This document shows positions 26,160 through 35,599 of a DNA stretch of 64,000 nt, one piece after another. The notes beneath the pieces were generated by a model. That model was not told where the DNA came from. It did no database searches and was given only the letters and a program-made list of their open reading frames with translations. The stretch is from the NCBI RefSeq assembly GCF_022898935.1, contig NZ_JALIRP010000001.1, positions 434,001 to 498,000 of the forward strand, read 5' to 3'. Position 1 is the stretch's first letter. Each line of letters starts with the position of its first letter. A program made the position numbers and the translations under genes. Origin of the DNA: Paenibacillus mangrovi (GTDB taxonomy: Bacteria > Bacillota > Bacilli > Paenibacillales > Paenibacillaceae).

Positions 26160-28517
26160 ATGGACTTGAAAGATCAGGATTGGCAGTACGAACAGCAGCG
26201 GGTCGACAGTGTAACCGGTAAAATTGCCGCCCGCAAGGGAACGCTTGAAGCGGAAGTGGGCCTGGTTCGGGGCGATGTGGTCGAGATGCGTAAAGATTTC
26301 TGGGATGAAGTCAGAGTCAATTTCAGCAGCTCCGATGATCTGGGAGAAACGTCCACCAGCCTGCGTCAGCAGTCCCAGGTATTATCGGAACGGGAACGAG
26401 CGCATTTACAGGCTTCGGAAACACTGAAGAAACTAAGGCTGCTGGTCAAATCGCCTTACTTTGGACGGATCGATTTTACGGAAGAGGGAGAAGAAAAGAA
26501 AGAAACCATCTATCTTGGCATTGCTTCTTTTCTCGATGATGATCAGGAGACGTTTCTGGTGTATGACTGGCGAGCGCCAGTATCCAGCCTTTATTACGAC
26601 GGAGCCCCGGGTCCGGCATCTTACCAGACGCCAAGCGGTGAAATCAGCGGCAAGATGGATCTGAAACGCCAGTTCGTGATTAGGGATGGGCAAATCAAGG
26701 TCATGTTCGATACAGGTGTCACCATCGGCGATGAGCTGCTGCAGCAGGTGCTCAGCCATTCCTCCGATAACCAGATGAAGAGTATTGTAGCAACCATTCA
26801 GAAGGAACAAAACGCAGTGATCCGCAATGACAAAAGCCGGATGCTTGTCGTGCAGGGAGCCGCAGGCAGCGGCAAAACCTCAGCAGCGCTCCAGCGGGTT
26901 GCTTATTTATTGTATAAATACAGGGAGACGCTGAAAGCGGATCAGGTGATCCTGTTTTCGCCGAACCCGATGTTCAACAGCTACGTATCGACGGTGCTGC
27001 CGGAACTGGGTGAGGAAAATATGCTGCAGACAACCTTCCAGGCCTATCTAGAGCACCGGCTTGGCAGAGACTTTGATCTGGAGGATGTATTTTCCCAAAT
27101 GGAGTCGATTCTGAGCGCCGAGGAAGGCCCATGGCTCAAGGTTAAACGTGCATCCATCGCTTATAAATCGTCTACGCAGTTTCTCGAGACCATCCGCCGT
27201 TACAAGGATCTTCTGGAGCAAAGCGGCATGAAATTCAAGCCGATCCGCTTCAAGGGCCGTCTGATTGTTTCGGAGGAAGTGATGCGCGAGAAGTTCTACA
27301 GCTTTGATTCAGCGGTGCGGCTCGCCAACCGGGTGGAGCTGATGCGGGATTGGCTGCTTAAGGAGCTTGCCCAGTTCGCGAAGAACGAGCGTCAGGCACC
27401 TTGGGTTGATGAGCAGATTGAGCTGCTCGATCCAGATGAATATCAAAAAGCCTATACGAGAATGCGCCGTAAGCAGACGGCCAAGAAAAACGCCACCTTC
27501 GACGACTTTGAGCTCGAACGCAGCCTGCTGGCCAAGATGGTCGTCAACGAGTGGTTGAAGCCTGTGCGGAAATGGATCAAGCGAATGCGTTTCGTGGATG
27601 TGCAAGCGATGTATGAAGAGCTGTTGACCAACAAGGACATCTTCCTCAGCATCAGTGGCGGCAGCGGGCTCCCGGATGAATGGGAGGAAATGGGCAGGCA
27701 GACGGTCCGGCTGATGAACGAAGGAAAGCTCGCATACGAAGATGTGACGCCGTATTTGTATCTGCTGGATCTTCTGAAGGGATTCCAGATTAACAGTGTG
27801 ATACGCCATGTCTTTATTGATGAAGTTCAGGATTACTCTCCTTTTCAGCTCGAATATGTCAAAAGAATTTTCCCACGTGCACGGATGACTGCGCTTGGAG
27901 ATTTGAACCAAGGCATCTATGCGCATACGGATGTACTTGGAGGCAGCCTGGAGTCGCTGAAGCAGCTGTATGGTGATGCAGATACCGAAGTTATCTCGCT
28001 TACACGCAGCTATCGGTCAACGCTGGAAATCGTAGATTTTACTCGCAGCATGATGCCTGGAGGAGAGTCCATCATTCCGTTCAACCGCTACGGAGAAAAA
28101 CCGCTTGTAAAGCTGTCAGACAGCAGGGAGAATCTGCACCGCAGCATCGTAGAGGATATTAAGAAACTCAACAACCAGGGCTATGAACATACGGCGATCA
28201 TTTGTAAAACCGCTGAAGAATGCGAGCAGGTCTATGAGGCCCTTAAGGATGAGCTGCCGCTCAAACGCATTGCCAAAACGACGCCGTCGTTTGTGACCGG
28301 TACGCTGGTTATTCCATCCTATTTGGCAAAAGGCGTCGAGTTCGACGCGGTTGTCATCTATGATGCATCCGGGGAAGCTTACAGCAGGGAATCGGAGCGT
28401 AAACTGTTCTATACGGCCTGCACCCGCGCTATGCACCAGCTTCACATATACAGCCTTGGAGAACCTTGCCGTTTCATTCAGGACGTCAGCAAGGATAAAT
28501 ATATTCTTCAGTCATAG
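26160..28517 (+). CDS. helD: HelD-like UvrD/PcrA superfamily ATPase
   Basis: A 785-residue SF1 protein with the HelD architecture: N-terminal coiled-coil arm (~1-100), then YLGIASFLDDDQETFLVYDWRAPV, split by inserts from a helicase core. Walker A is QGAAGSGKTSAALQR near residue 235; Walker B is FIDEVQDYSPFQLEYV; motif IV-VI residues include LTRSYRST and FYTACTRAMHQL. HelD removes stalled RNA polymerase from DNA and helps recycle it. The ATG at 26160 is chosen because AAAGGGG directly abuts the first ATG at 26148. No partner gene is linked. Confidence 0.85.
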   Translation: MDLKDQDWQYEQQRVDSVTGKIAARKGTLEAEVGLVRGDVVEMRKDFWDEVRVNFSSSDDLGETSTSLRQQSQVLSERERAHLQASETLKKLRLLVKSPYFGRIDFTEEGEEKKETIYLGIASFLDDDQETFLVYDWRAPVSSLYYDGAPGPASYQTPSGEISGKMDLKRQFVIRDGQIKVMFDTGVTIGDELLQQVLSHSSDNQMKSIVATIQKEQNAVIRNDKSRMLVVQGAAGSGKTSAALQRVAYLLYKYRETLKADQVILFSPNPMFNSYVSTVLPELGEENMLQTTFQAYLEHRLGRDFDLEDVFSQMESILSAEEGPWLKVKRASIAYKSSTQFLETIRRYKDLLEQSGMKFKPIRFKGRLIVSEEVMREKFYSFDSAVRLANRVELMRDWLLKELAQFAKNERQAPWVDEQIELLDPDEYQKAYTRMRRKQTAKKNATFDDFELERSLLAKMVVNEWLKPVRKWIKRMRFVDVQAMYEELLTNKDIFLSISGGSGLPDEWEEMGRQTVRLMNEGKLAYEDVTPYLYLLDLLKGFQINSVIRHVFIDEVQDYSPFQLEYVKRIFPRARMTALGDLNQGIYAHTDVLGGSLESLKQLYGDADTEVISLTRSYRSTLEIVDFTRSMMPGGESIIPFNRYGEKPLVKLSDSRENLHRSIVEDIKKLNNQGYEHTAIICKTAEECEQVYEALKDELPLKRIAKTTPSFVTGTLVIPSYLAKGVEFDAVVIYDASGEAYSRESERKLFYTACTRAMHQLHIYSLGEPCRFIQDVSKDKYILQS

Positions 28518-28664
28518 TCGCTTCAATGCAGTTAACTGAATAGCAGCATTTGAGTTCTTTTCGGAAGATTTATGACGACAGGAGCGCCTGACCGATAAAT
28601 GCCTGAATAGTTGCGTGCAAAACAAACCACAATAGTACTTATTGAATGCAAAGGTGGTTTTGTC

Positions 28665-29936
28665 ATGGAAGACAAGAAGTGGGATTTAGCTGCGCTTGCA
28701 TCAATTCCTTTGATCATGACGCTTGGCAATTCCATGCTGATTCCCATTTTGCCGCAAATATCACAGCAGCTTCAAGTCAGCGCGCTTCAAGTCAGCATGC
28801 TCATTACTGTGTATGCGGTAGTCGCCATTCTTTTGATACCGATTGCAGGTTATTTGTCTGACCGCTTTGGCCGAAAAAACGTCATCATTCCAAGTCTTAT
28901 TATCGCGGCTGCTGGAGGCGCATTGTCCGGTATTGGTGCATGGATGACAGGTGGACTTACCGCTTACTGGATTATTCTTGGCGGACGTTTTCTTCAAGGA
29001 ATTGGTGCAGCAGGGGCTTTTCCAATCGTTCTTCCGCTGGTCGGAGACATGTTCAAGGAAGAGGATGATGTCAGCAAAAGCCTTGGAATCATCGAGACCT
29101 CGAATACGTTCGGCAAGGTGCTGAGTCCCATACTCGGTGCAGCGCTGGCCAGTGTGCTGTGGTATTTGCCGTTTTTGAGCATTCCGGTGATGTGTATCCT
29201 CTCCCTGCTGCTTGTCCTTTTTTTTGTCAAAACACCGAAAAAGAAAAACCAAGATAATCTTTCTATTAAACAGTTTCTATCCGACACGAAAAGCATTTTA
29301 CGGGAAAAAGGCCGATGGCTGTATGCGATCTTTGCCGTTGGCGGAATCAGTATGTTTATTTTATTCGGCGTTCTTTTCTATTTATCCGAAACGCTTGAGA
29401 GCGAATATGGTCTACATGGAGTCGTAAAGGGCCTGGTGCTTGCAATCCCGCTAGCCTTGCTCTGTCTGGCTTCCTATGCAGCTGGCAAAATCATCGGGAA
29501 GAATAAGAAGCGCATGAAATGGACCGGATTTGCGGGCATGGCGCTCTCGACGGTCTGTCTTGTCATTACCGGATTCAGCAGCCAGATTTATTTTGTGGTC
29601 GCCTTTTTTTCGCTGTGCGGGGCCGGGATCGGCTCCGCGCTTCCGTGCATGGATGCGCTGATTACCGAAGGTATTGAGCAGAAACAAAGGGGGACGATTA
29701 CTTCCCTGTACAGCAGTATGCGTTTTATCGGTGTTTCCCTTGGCCCACCTGCCGTATCGCTGCTGATGAAGACGAACCACTGGGTATTGTTTGGCGTCAT
29801 GGCAGTCGTTGGGGCAGTTGGCGGTCTGCTGACACTGTTCGCGGTGAAGCCCGAGGGGAATAAGAATGATAAGCCTACTGATCATAAAACGAAGCCGGAG
29901 GCTAGCATTCTAATGAAGTCGGCGAAAGTCCGCTAA
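28665..29936 (+). CDS. MFS multidrug efflux protein
   Basis: A 423-residue protein with 12 predicted helices. Motif A (GYLSDRFGRKNVI) follows helix 2, and GRFLQGIGAAGAFPIVLPLVGDMF with PILGAALASVLWYLPFL corresponds to motifs B and C of drug/H+ antiporters. The ATG at 28665 follows AAAGGTGG. It stands alone with no linked regulator. The substrate is unknown; Bacillus relatives such as YfmO are thought to export copper or drugs. Confidence 0.84.
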   Translation: MEDKKWDLAALASIPLIMTLGNSMLIPILPQISQQLQVSALQVSMLITVYAVVAILLIPIAGYLSDRFGRKNVIIPSLIIAAAGGALSGIGAWMTGGLTAYWIILGGRFLQGIGAAGAFPIVLPLVGDMFKEEDDVSKSLGIIETSNTFGKVLSPILGAALASVLWYLPFLSIPVMCILSLLLVLFFVKTPKKKNQDNLSIKQFLSDTKSILREKGRWLYAIFAVGGISMFILFGVLFYLSETLESEYGLHGVVKGLVLAIPLALLCLASYAAGKIIGKNKKRMKWTGFAGMALSTVCLVITGFSSQIYFVVAFFSLCGAGIGSALPCMDALITEGIEQKQRGTITSLYSSMRFIGVSLGPPAVSLLMKTNHWVLFGVMAVVGAVGGLLTLFAVKPEGNKNDKPTDHKTKPEASILMKSAKVR

Positions 29937-30260
29937 TGACTTATGGACCGAAAGTGTCATGTTCGGCAGCTTTACCTTATACAATATATTGATGTCCCTG
30001 TCCCTTGCGCCATTTGTTTCAGGTCTGCCGGTGCAGGCTTGAAACGCCGCCCGAAGCTCCTTGGCCGGGAGCCATCTCCAAACTTTATCGTTTATTCGGT
30101 ATGCCTGCTCTTAAGGGATTCCCAAGTACATTGAAGCAAAACATACGCTGAACATCGTTCTCTTGCAATGAATAACAGACGAGGCCGGCTACTGTATGAA
30201 TAAACGATAATGTTCAGGCTCCTGCTGTTCCAAGGGGAGGGACATCCACAATCGATTATT
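29937..30260. other. Non-coding stretch with a long-range inverted repeat
   Basis: No plausible gene was found. TTATCGTTTATTC (30085-30097) recurs in perfect inverted form as GAATAAACGATAA (30198-30210), and outside these arms GGAGCC (30068-30073) matches GGCTCC (30217-30222). About 100 bases lie between the arms. It may be a folded RNA, a degenerate mobile element or a regulatory region. Confidence 0.55.
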
Positions 30261-30293
30261 AAGCCCTAAATTAAATTTATCGGGGCTTTTTTT
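30261..30293 (+). terminator. Terminator-like hairpin upstream of rhaEW
   Basis: AAGCCC (30261-30266) pairs with GGGCTT (30283-30288), followed by a T run. It would end transcription from the MFS gene or from the inverted-repeat region. Confidence 0.7.
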
Positions 30294-30352
30294 GTTGTGC
30301 TTTTTTTAACTTTTAAATATTAAAAAAATAAGTATAAAAACAAAAATATATC

Positions 30353-30361
30353 TGGTATAAT
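30353..30361 (+). promoter_or_regulatory. Extended -10 promoter of rhaEW
   Basis: TGGTATAAT gives a TGn extended -10. The expected -35 place holds TATAAA and overlaps one copy of the A-rich repeat (30335-30344). Confidence 0.65.
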
Positions 30362-30375
30362 CAATTCAATTCAAA

Positions 30376-30405
30376 TAAAAACAAATATAAACAAATTAAA
30401 ACAAA
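30376..30405 (+). promoter_or_regulatory. Three tandem 10-bp repeats, candidate RhaR operator
   Basis: TAAAAACAAA, TATAAACAAA and TTAAAACAAA follow each other without gaps, one per helical turn, just downstream of the expected transcription start. A further TAAAAACAAA is at 30335. Related repeats occur before rhaD. A DeoR-type regulator is encoded at the end of this locus. Confidence 0.6.
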
Positions 30406-30427
30406 CAATACAGGAGGCATATCATTC

Positions 30428-32497
30428 ATGGTACAAAGCCGGTGGAATCACGAAGAAGCATCCAAGCAAAAAGCAGGGGTAGACGAACTGGTATACCGCT
30501 CCAACCTGATCGGAAGTGACCGGAGCGTATGCAACTGGGGTGGAGGAAATACCTCGCTCAAAACCGTCGAGAAGGATTTCCGCGGTCGCGACGTGGAAGT
30601 CATGTGGGTCAAAGGCAGCGGATCCGACCTGGCCACAATGAAGGCGCAGCATTTTACCGGTCTCCGCCTGGAAGATATTAAGCCGCTGATTGAGCGCGAT
30701 GAAATGCCAGATGAGGAGATGGTGGCTTATCTGTCGCACTGCATGATAGACAGCAAGCATCCGCGGGCATCCATTGAAACGCTGCTGCATGCTTTTCTTC
30801 CATATCCGCATGTGGATCATACCCATCCGGATGCGATTATCAGCCTCTGCTGCGCGGATAACGGCAAAGAGATCGCCAAAGAAATTTATGGGGATACCTT
30901 TGTATGGGTGCCATACATCCGTCCGGGCTTCACATTGTCCAAAATGATCGCCGAAGGCGTAAAGAATAATCCAAATGCCCAGCTCGTACTTATGGAGAAG
31001 CACGGCCTGGTAACCTGGGGAGAAACCTCGGATGACTGCTACAACCAGACGATTACCATGATCCAGAGGGCTGAACAATACATAAATGACCGCATTCAGG
31101 AATCCGAAGTTTTTGGCGGATGCCAAGTGGAAACTCTTGCGGAAGAGCAGCGCAAAGCCATCCTCGCAGAAGTTATGCCTGTCATCCGCGGTGAGGTCAG
31201 CGACGGCAAGAAAATGATCTGCACGTATGATGCGGGAGATGATGTACTGCAGTTCGTGAACAGCAAAAACGCCAAAGCCCTGTCACAGGTCGGAGCGGCA
31301 TGCCCGGATCACCTGGTACATACGAAACGCGTTCCGCTGTTCGTGGACTGGACGCCATCCGCAAATGGAGCAGCAGCGCTCAAAGAAGCCGTACGTGAAG
31401 GCATTGAAGCCTATAAAGAGGAATACAAATCCTATTTCGAGCGCAACATGCATGAAGGCGACGTGATGTTCGAAGCGGCTCCGCGTGTCATTCTGATTCC
31501 AGGCATCGGCATGGTCAACACGGGGAAAAGCATTGCCATGGCAGGTGTCAGCGGAGCGCTGTACCACCGCGCGATTGCGGTTATGAAGGGGGCGACGGCA
31601 CTTGGCGAATTCGTATCCCTGAACGAAAATGAATCCTATAATGTGGAATATTGGCCGCTCGAGCTTTATAAGCTGACGCTGGCTCCAGCTGAAGCGGAAT
31701 TTTCCCGCAAAATCGCCTTTATTACCGGCGGAGCAGGCGGCATTGGCAGTGAAACGGCCCGCCGGCTCGTGTCCGAAGGCGCCCATGTCGTTCTAGCCGA
31801 CTTAAATCTCGAAGGCGCCGAGAAGGTTGCAGCCGAAATCAATGCAAAGTATGGTGAAGGCCGGGCTACGGCTGTAAAAATGGATGTAACCAGCGAGGAG
31901 ATGGTCATCGCGGCATTGGGTGAAACCGCATTAACCTACGGCGGCGTGGACATTATCGTGAATAACGCTGGTCTGGCAACCTCCAGTCCGTTTGATGAAA
32001 CTTCGCTGAAAGAGTGGAACCTGAACATGAATGTTTTGGGTACCGGCTACTTCCTTGTGGCCCGTGAGGCGTTCAAGCAGATGAAGGAGCAGGGGCTTGG
32101 CGGCAGCATGATTTTCGTGGCTTCGAAAAACTCGGTATACGCCGGCAAGAACGTGACGGCCTACAGCTCGGTCAAAGCGCTGGAAGCGCATTTGGCCCGT
32201 TGCATTGCCGCCGAGGGCGGAGAGCATGGCATCCGCGTGAACACCATTATGCCTGACGCCATTCTGCAGGGCTCCTCGATCTGGAACTCGAACTGGCGCA
32301 ACGAACGTGCAGCGGCTTACGGAATCGAGCCTGACCAGCTTGAGGAGCACTACCGCAAGAGAACGACGCTGCTCGTGAACATCTATCCGAAAGACGTGGC
32401 GGAAGGCATCGCCTTCTTCGCTTCTTCGAAAGCCGAGAAAACGACCGGCTGCATGCTGACGATTGATGGCGGCGTTCCGGCGGCATTTACGCGGTAA
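30428..32497 (+). CDS. rhaEW: Bifunctional rhamnulose-1-phosphate aldolase / L-lactaldehyde dehydrogenase
   Basis: A 689-residue fusion. Residues ~1-420 form a class II aldolase-type domain (NWGGGNTSLK, VKGSGSDLATMK, HTHPDAI-type HVDHTHPDAIISL, EKHGLVTWG). Residues ~425-689 form a short-chain dehydrogenase with FITGGAGGIGSETARRL, NNAGLA and catalytic Y-x3-K in AYSSVKAL. Together they would split rhamnulose 1-phosphate and oxidise L-lactaldehyde to L-lactate. AGGAGG lies 12 bases before the ATG. The lactate-oxidising lutABC genes follow directly, forming a complete lower pathway from rhamnulose phosphate to pyruvate. Confidence 0.92.
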   Translation: MVQSRWNHEEASKQKAGVDELVYRSNLIGSDRSVCNWGGGNTSLKTVEKDFRGRDVEVMWVKGSGSDLATMKAQHFTGLRLEDIKPLIERDEMPDEEMVAYLSHCMIDSKHPRASIETLLHAFLPYPHVDHTHPDAIISLCCADNGKEIAKEIYGDTFVWVPYIRPGFTLSKMIAEGVKNNPNAQLVLMEKHGLVTWGETSDDCYNQTITMIQRAEQYINDRIQESEVFGGCQVETLAEEQRKAILAEVMPVIRGEVSDGKKMICTYDAGDDVLQFVNSKNAKALSQVGAACPDHLVHTKRVPLFVDWTPSANGAAALKEAVREGIEAYKEEYKSYFERNMHEGDVMFEAAPRVILIPGIGMVNTGKSIAMAGVSGALYHRAIAVMKGATALGEFVSLNENESYNVEYWPLELYKLTLAPAEAEFSRKIAFITGGAGGIGSETARRLVSEGAHVVLADLNLEGAEKVAAEINAKYGEGRATAVKMDVTSEEMVIAALGETALTYGGVDIIVNNAGLATSSPFDETSLKEWNLNMNVLGTGYFLVAREAFKQMKEQGLGGSMIFVASKNSVYAGKNVTAYSSVKALEAHLARCIAAEGGEHGIRVNTIMPDAILQGSSIWNSNWRNERAAAYGIEPDQLEEHYRKRTTLLVNIYPKDVAEGIAFFASSKAEKTTGCMLTIDGGVPAAFTR

Positions 32498-32541
32498 CTA
32501 CTAAATCCGAATATGCAATCATCCGATTTTTCGTTAGGAAG

Positions 32542-32580
32542 CAATCCCCGTCATATCTTATGATTGGGGATTGATTTCTT
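32542..32580 (+). terminator. Hairpin between rhaEW and lutA
   Basis: CAATCCCC (32542-32549) pairs with GGGGATTG (32566-32573), followed by a T-rich tail interrupted by C. It may partially terminate or protect the rhaEW transcript, setting lower lut expression. Confidence 0.65.
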
Positions 32581-32640
32581 CTTTTAGAGATCCGACAAGA
32601 TATGCTATCATAACTTAAAAAAAAAGGAGGGGAGCTAGAG

Positions 32641-33390
32641 ATGAAAGTATCGCTTTTTATTACTTGTATCAGTGATGCGCTGTTTCCGCCGGTTGGGGAG
32701 GCTATGGCCCAGCTTCTCGCCCGGTACGGCGTCCGTCTTCATTTTCCCGAAGTGCAGACCTGCTGCGGTCAGCCGGCTTTTAACAGCGGCTATTGGGATG
32801 AGGCCAGGGCTTCAGCCAAAACCATTTTGGAAGCGTTTAACGACAGTGACTTTGTGATCGCTCCATCGGGCTCCTGCACGGGCATGATTCATCATTATTA
32901 TCCCAAATTGTTCGAAAACGACGCCGTATTGCTGGAAAAGTGCCATCGGCTCAAAGACAAGACCTATGAATTCACTCAGTTTCTTGTTCAAGTGCTGGGT
33001 GTAACGGATGTCGGAGCCTATTTTCCGCATAAGGTGACTTACCATCCTTCCTGCCATGGTTCGCGTCTGCTAGGCATTAAGGAAGAGCCGATGCAGCTCA
33101 TGAGCCATGTTGAGGGCATGGAGTATATTCCACTTCCGTATGCAGAGGACTGCTGCGGCTTTGGAGGCACCTTCGCCATCAAGATGAGTGAAATCTCCGG
33201 AGCGATGGTGGAAGAGAAAAGCCAGCATGTGCTGGAAACGGAGGCTGAGGTTCTCGTAGGCCTGGATATGGGCTGTCTGCTTAATATCGGCGGTAATCTG
33301 AAATTTCAGGGCAAGCCGGTTCGTGTGATGCATCTGGCGGAGCTGCTGTATGAAGGGGTGAAGAACCGTGAGCAAACCGCAGGGGTCTAA
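32641..33390 (+). CDS. lutA: L-lactate utilisation protein LutA (CCG-domain iron-sulfur protein)
   Basis: A 249-residue protein with two CCG (cysteine-rich) domains: TCCGQPAFNSGYWDEA with SGSCTGMIHHYY, and YHPSCHGSRLLG with DCCGFGGTFAIKMSEIS. LutA forms, with LutB and LutC, the cytoplasmic complex oxidising L-lactate to pyruvate. AAGGAGGGGAG precedes the ATG. lutB starts 23 bases before its stop. Placement after rhaEW suits use of lactate released from rhamnose. Confidence 0.93.
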   Translation: MKVSLFITCISDALFPPVGEAMAQLLARYGVRLHFPEVQTCCGQPAFNSGYWDEARASAKTILEAFNDSDFVIAPSGSCTGMIHHYYPKLFENDAVLLEKCHRLKDKTYEFTQFLVQVLGVTDVGAYFPHKVTYHPSCHGSRLLGIKEEPMQLMSHVEGMEYIPLPYAEDCCGFGGTFAIKMSEISGAMVEEKSQHVLETEAEVLVGLDMGCLLNIGGNLKFQGKPVRVMHLAELLYEGVKNREQTAGV

Positions 33391-34873
33391 CGTCAAGGAA
33401 CGCGCCAAATCCGCGCTCAAGGATGAATTTCTGATCGATGCCGTCAAATTTACGACCGAAAGGCTGAAAAACGGCAAAAAGGCAGCGACAGCGGAGCATG
33501 GCAACTGGGAAGAATGGCGGGAGCGGGGCCGGCAGATCCGTCTTCATACCATCGCTCATCTCGATTACTATTTGAGTCAATTTATTGCAAATGCCCGCGC
33601 ACAGGGGGTGCATGTTCATTTTGCACCGGAAGCGAAGGACGCTGCCCGGATTGCCGTGGAAATCGCCAAGCACCGGGGGGCGAAGTCCGTCGTGAAATCG
33701 AAGTCGATGGTGTCGGAAGAGGTTCACATCAATGAGGCCTTTGAGAAGCTGGGGATCGAGTCCATTGAAAGCGATCTCGGTGAATATATTATTCAGCTGG
33801 CCAATGAACCGCCATCCCACATTATTATTCCGGCCATTCACAAGAACCGTTATCAGATTGCCGAACTGCTGTCCAAGGAAGCCGGGGAGACGCTGCCTCC
33901 GGAGACCAAAATTTTGGCCGGCTTCGCCAGACGCAAGCTGCGGGATAAGTTCCTCGAAGCGGATATCGGGCTTACAGGCTGTAACTTCGGTATCGCTGAA
34001 ACGGGAAGCGTCGTTATTTTTGAAAATGAAGGCAATGCCCGCATGGTCAGCACCGTACCGAAAACGCAGATTACGCTGATGGGTATGGAGCGCCTGATCC
34101 CATCATGGGATGATCTGGAGGTCATGGCAACGCTCCTGCCAAGATCGGCTACCGGACAGAAGCTGACGGTGTATATGTCCGGCATAACGGGACCAAGGCG
34201 CGAGAACGACGGGGACGGACCAGAGGAAATGCATATTATCATCGTCGACAACGGCCGTTCGCTACAGCTTGGAGATCCGGATTTTCAAGAGCTGCTGAAC
34301 TGCATCCGCTGCGGCGCCTGCTTAAACGCTTGTCCGGTCTACCGGCATATCGGCGGACATTCCTATCCGGGAACCTACAGCGGTCCCATCGGGGCTGTAT
34401 TAACACCGGCGCTGAACAAGAATACGCAGGAATGGCAAGACATCGCCAATGCTTCGAGTCTTTGCGGTGCCTGCTACGAGGCTTGTCCTGTCAAAATACC
34501 TCTGCATGACATGCTTGTTTATCTGCGCAACCGCAAAGTGGAAAGGGGATATACCGCTTCCGGCGAGAAAATGGCTATGCAAGGCTTCAAGCTGCTGATG
34601 GGAAGCCACAAATGGTTCCGGCAGGCAGTAAAGGCAGGTCAAATTGGACAAAAGCTCTTGGTTCGGGACGGTTATATCCGTTCGCAAATCGGTCCGCTTG
34701 GGGGCTGGACGGCATACCGCCACATCCCTGCACTACCGAAGCGCTCATTCCGCGAGCAGTGGGCAGGCTTGTCTAGTGAAGTCGAGAAGTCGATAAGGCC
34801 CATGCCTGATGAAATGAAAAAGCGAATGGAACAGACGGTTCAGGCGCGCGGGAAAGGAGGACATCACGCATGA
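33368..34873 (+). CDS. lutB: L-lactate utilisation iron-sulfur protein LutB
   Basis: A 501-residue protein. An N-terminal LUD domain (to ~300) with GLTGCNFGIAETGSVVIFENEGN is followed by two [4Fe-4S] cluster motifs, CIRCGACLNACPVYRHIGGH and CGACYEACPVKIPLHDML, and a C-terminal DUF3390-type tail. It would pass electrons from lactate oxidation within LutABC. The GTG start lies inside the end of lutA; its stop overlaps the lutC ATG by four bases. Confidence 0.93.
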   Translation: MSKPQGSNVKERAKSALKDEFLIDAVKFTTERLKNGKKAATAEHGNWEEWRERGRQIRLHTIAHLDYYLSQFIANARAQGVHVHFAPEAKDAARIAVEIAKHRGAKSVVKSKSMVSEEVHINEAFEKLGIESIESDLGEYIIQLANEPPSHIIIPAIHKNRYQIAELLSKEAGETLPPETKILAGFARRKLRDKFLEADIGLTGCNFGIAETGSVVIFENEGNARMVSTVPKTQITLMGMERLIPSWDDLEVMATLLPRSATGQKLTVYMSGITGPRRENDGDGPEEMHIIIVDNGRSLQLGDPDFQELLNCIRCGACLNACPVYRHIGGHSYPGTYSGPIGAVLTPALNKNTQEWQDIANASSLCGACYEACPVKIPLHDMLVYLRNRKVERGYTASGEKMAMQGFKLLMGSHKWFRQAVKAGQIGQKLLVRDGYIRSQIGPLGGWTAYRHIPALPKRSFREQWAGLSSEVEKSIRPMPDEMKKRMEQTVQARGKGGHHA

Positions 34874-35595
34874 GCAAATCTGATCCGGCATTTCTAGCGA
34901 AGCTAAGCAAAGAATCGCAGGAAGCCGAGAAGCTGTTTATCGGCAATATCGCAAGCAGGCTGGGGCGTTCAGCCATCAGTCCTCTGCCTGCGCATCCTTT
35001 TCGCGGAGCGCCGGAGTTCTGGACCTCCTATGAGCTTGAGCGGGAGGAGAGAATCGCTCGTTTTATGAGCAACTGGCAGGCTGCGGGAGGATTTACCGAA
35101 AGGGCAGACTCGATGTCCGAGATTCCGGATATCGTTGCTCGTATCCTTGGAGAGCTGAATGCCAAGTCAACGATCCGGCAAAATCTACCTGAGCTGAAGC
35201 AGCTGGGATTGGAAGAGAGGCTGCCGGAGCTTCGGCATGATGCCTGGGATAGTCTGGATGCGGAAGGATCCCTTCGCACCGCTGAGCAGGCAGATGCCGG
35301 GATCGTCTTGGCGGACTATGCCGTAGCCTACACCGGCTCGATGATTGTTATGTCCAGCGCGGATAAAGGGCGATCCGTCTCGCTGCTGCCGAATATCCTG
35401 ATTGCTATTATCTCGGCAGACCGCATGTATACCCGTCTCGGGGAAGTGATGAGCCGCGTTGCTGCGGTCCCTGGTGATCAGTTCCCGGCGGGCATACATT
35501 TCATATCGGGTCCAAGCCGCTCCTCAGATATTGAAAATGATTTGACCATTGGTGTTCATGGCCCCGGCGTGGCCTACGCATTGATCGTTGGATAA
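34870..35595 (+). CDS. lutC: L-lactate utilisation protein LutC
   Basis: A 241-residue LUD-domain protein. The C-terminal half has DAGIVLADYAVAYTGSMIVM, RSVSLLPNILIAIISADRMY and SGPSRSSDIENDLTIGVHGPG, the last being the LutC signature. It completes the lactate-oxidising complex. The start overlaps lutB and GGAAAGGAGG lies upstream. A terminator follows directly. Confidence 0.93.
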   Translation: MSKSDPAFLAKLSKESQEAEKLFIGNIASRLGRSAISPLPAHPFRGAPEFWTSYELEREERIARFMSNWQAAGGFTERADSMSEIPDIVARILGELNAKSTIRQNLPELKQLGLEERLPELRHDAWDSLDAEGSLRTAEQADAGIVLADYAVAYTGSMIVMSSADKGRSVSLLPNILIAIISADRMYTRLGEVMSRVAAVPGDQFPAGIHFISGPSRSSDIENDLTIGVHGPGVAYALIVG

Positions 35596-35599
35596 GTGT

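Noticed and set aside
27309..27926. Open 205-codon reading frame on the minus strand
   Set aside because: It is antisense to helD and lacks any motif.
29943..30134. 63-codon reading frame after the MFS gene
   Set aside because: No RBS, odd composition and no similarity pattern; the stretch is treated as non-coding.
30422..31126. Open 234-codon reading frame on the minus strand
   Set aside because: It is a shadow of the rhaEW coding sequence on the opposite strand.
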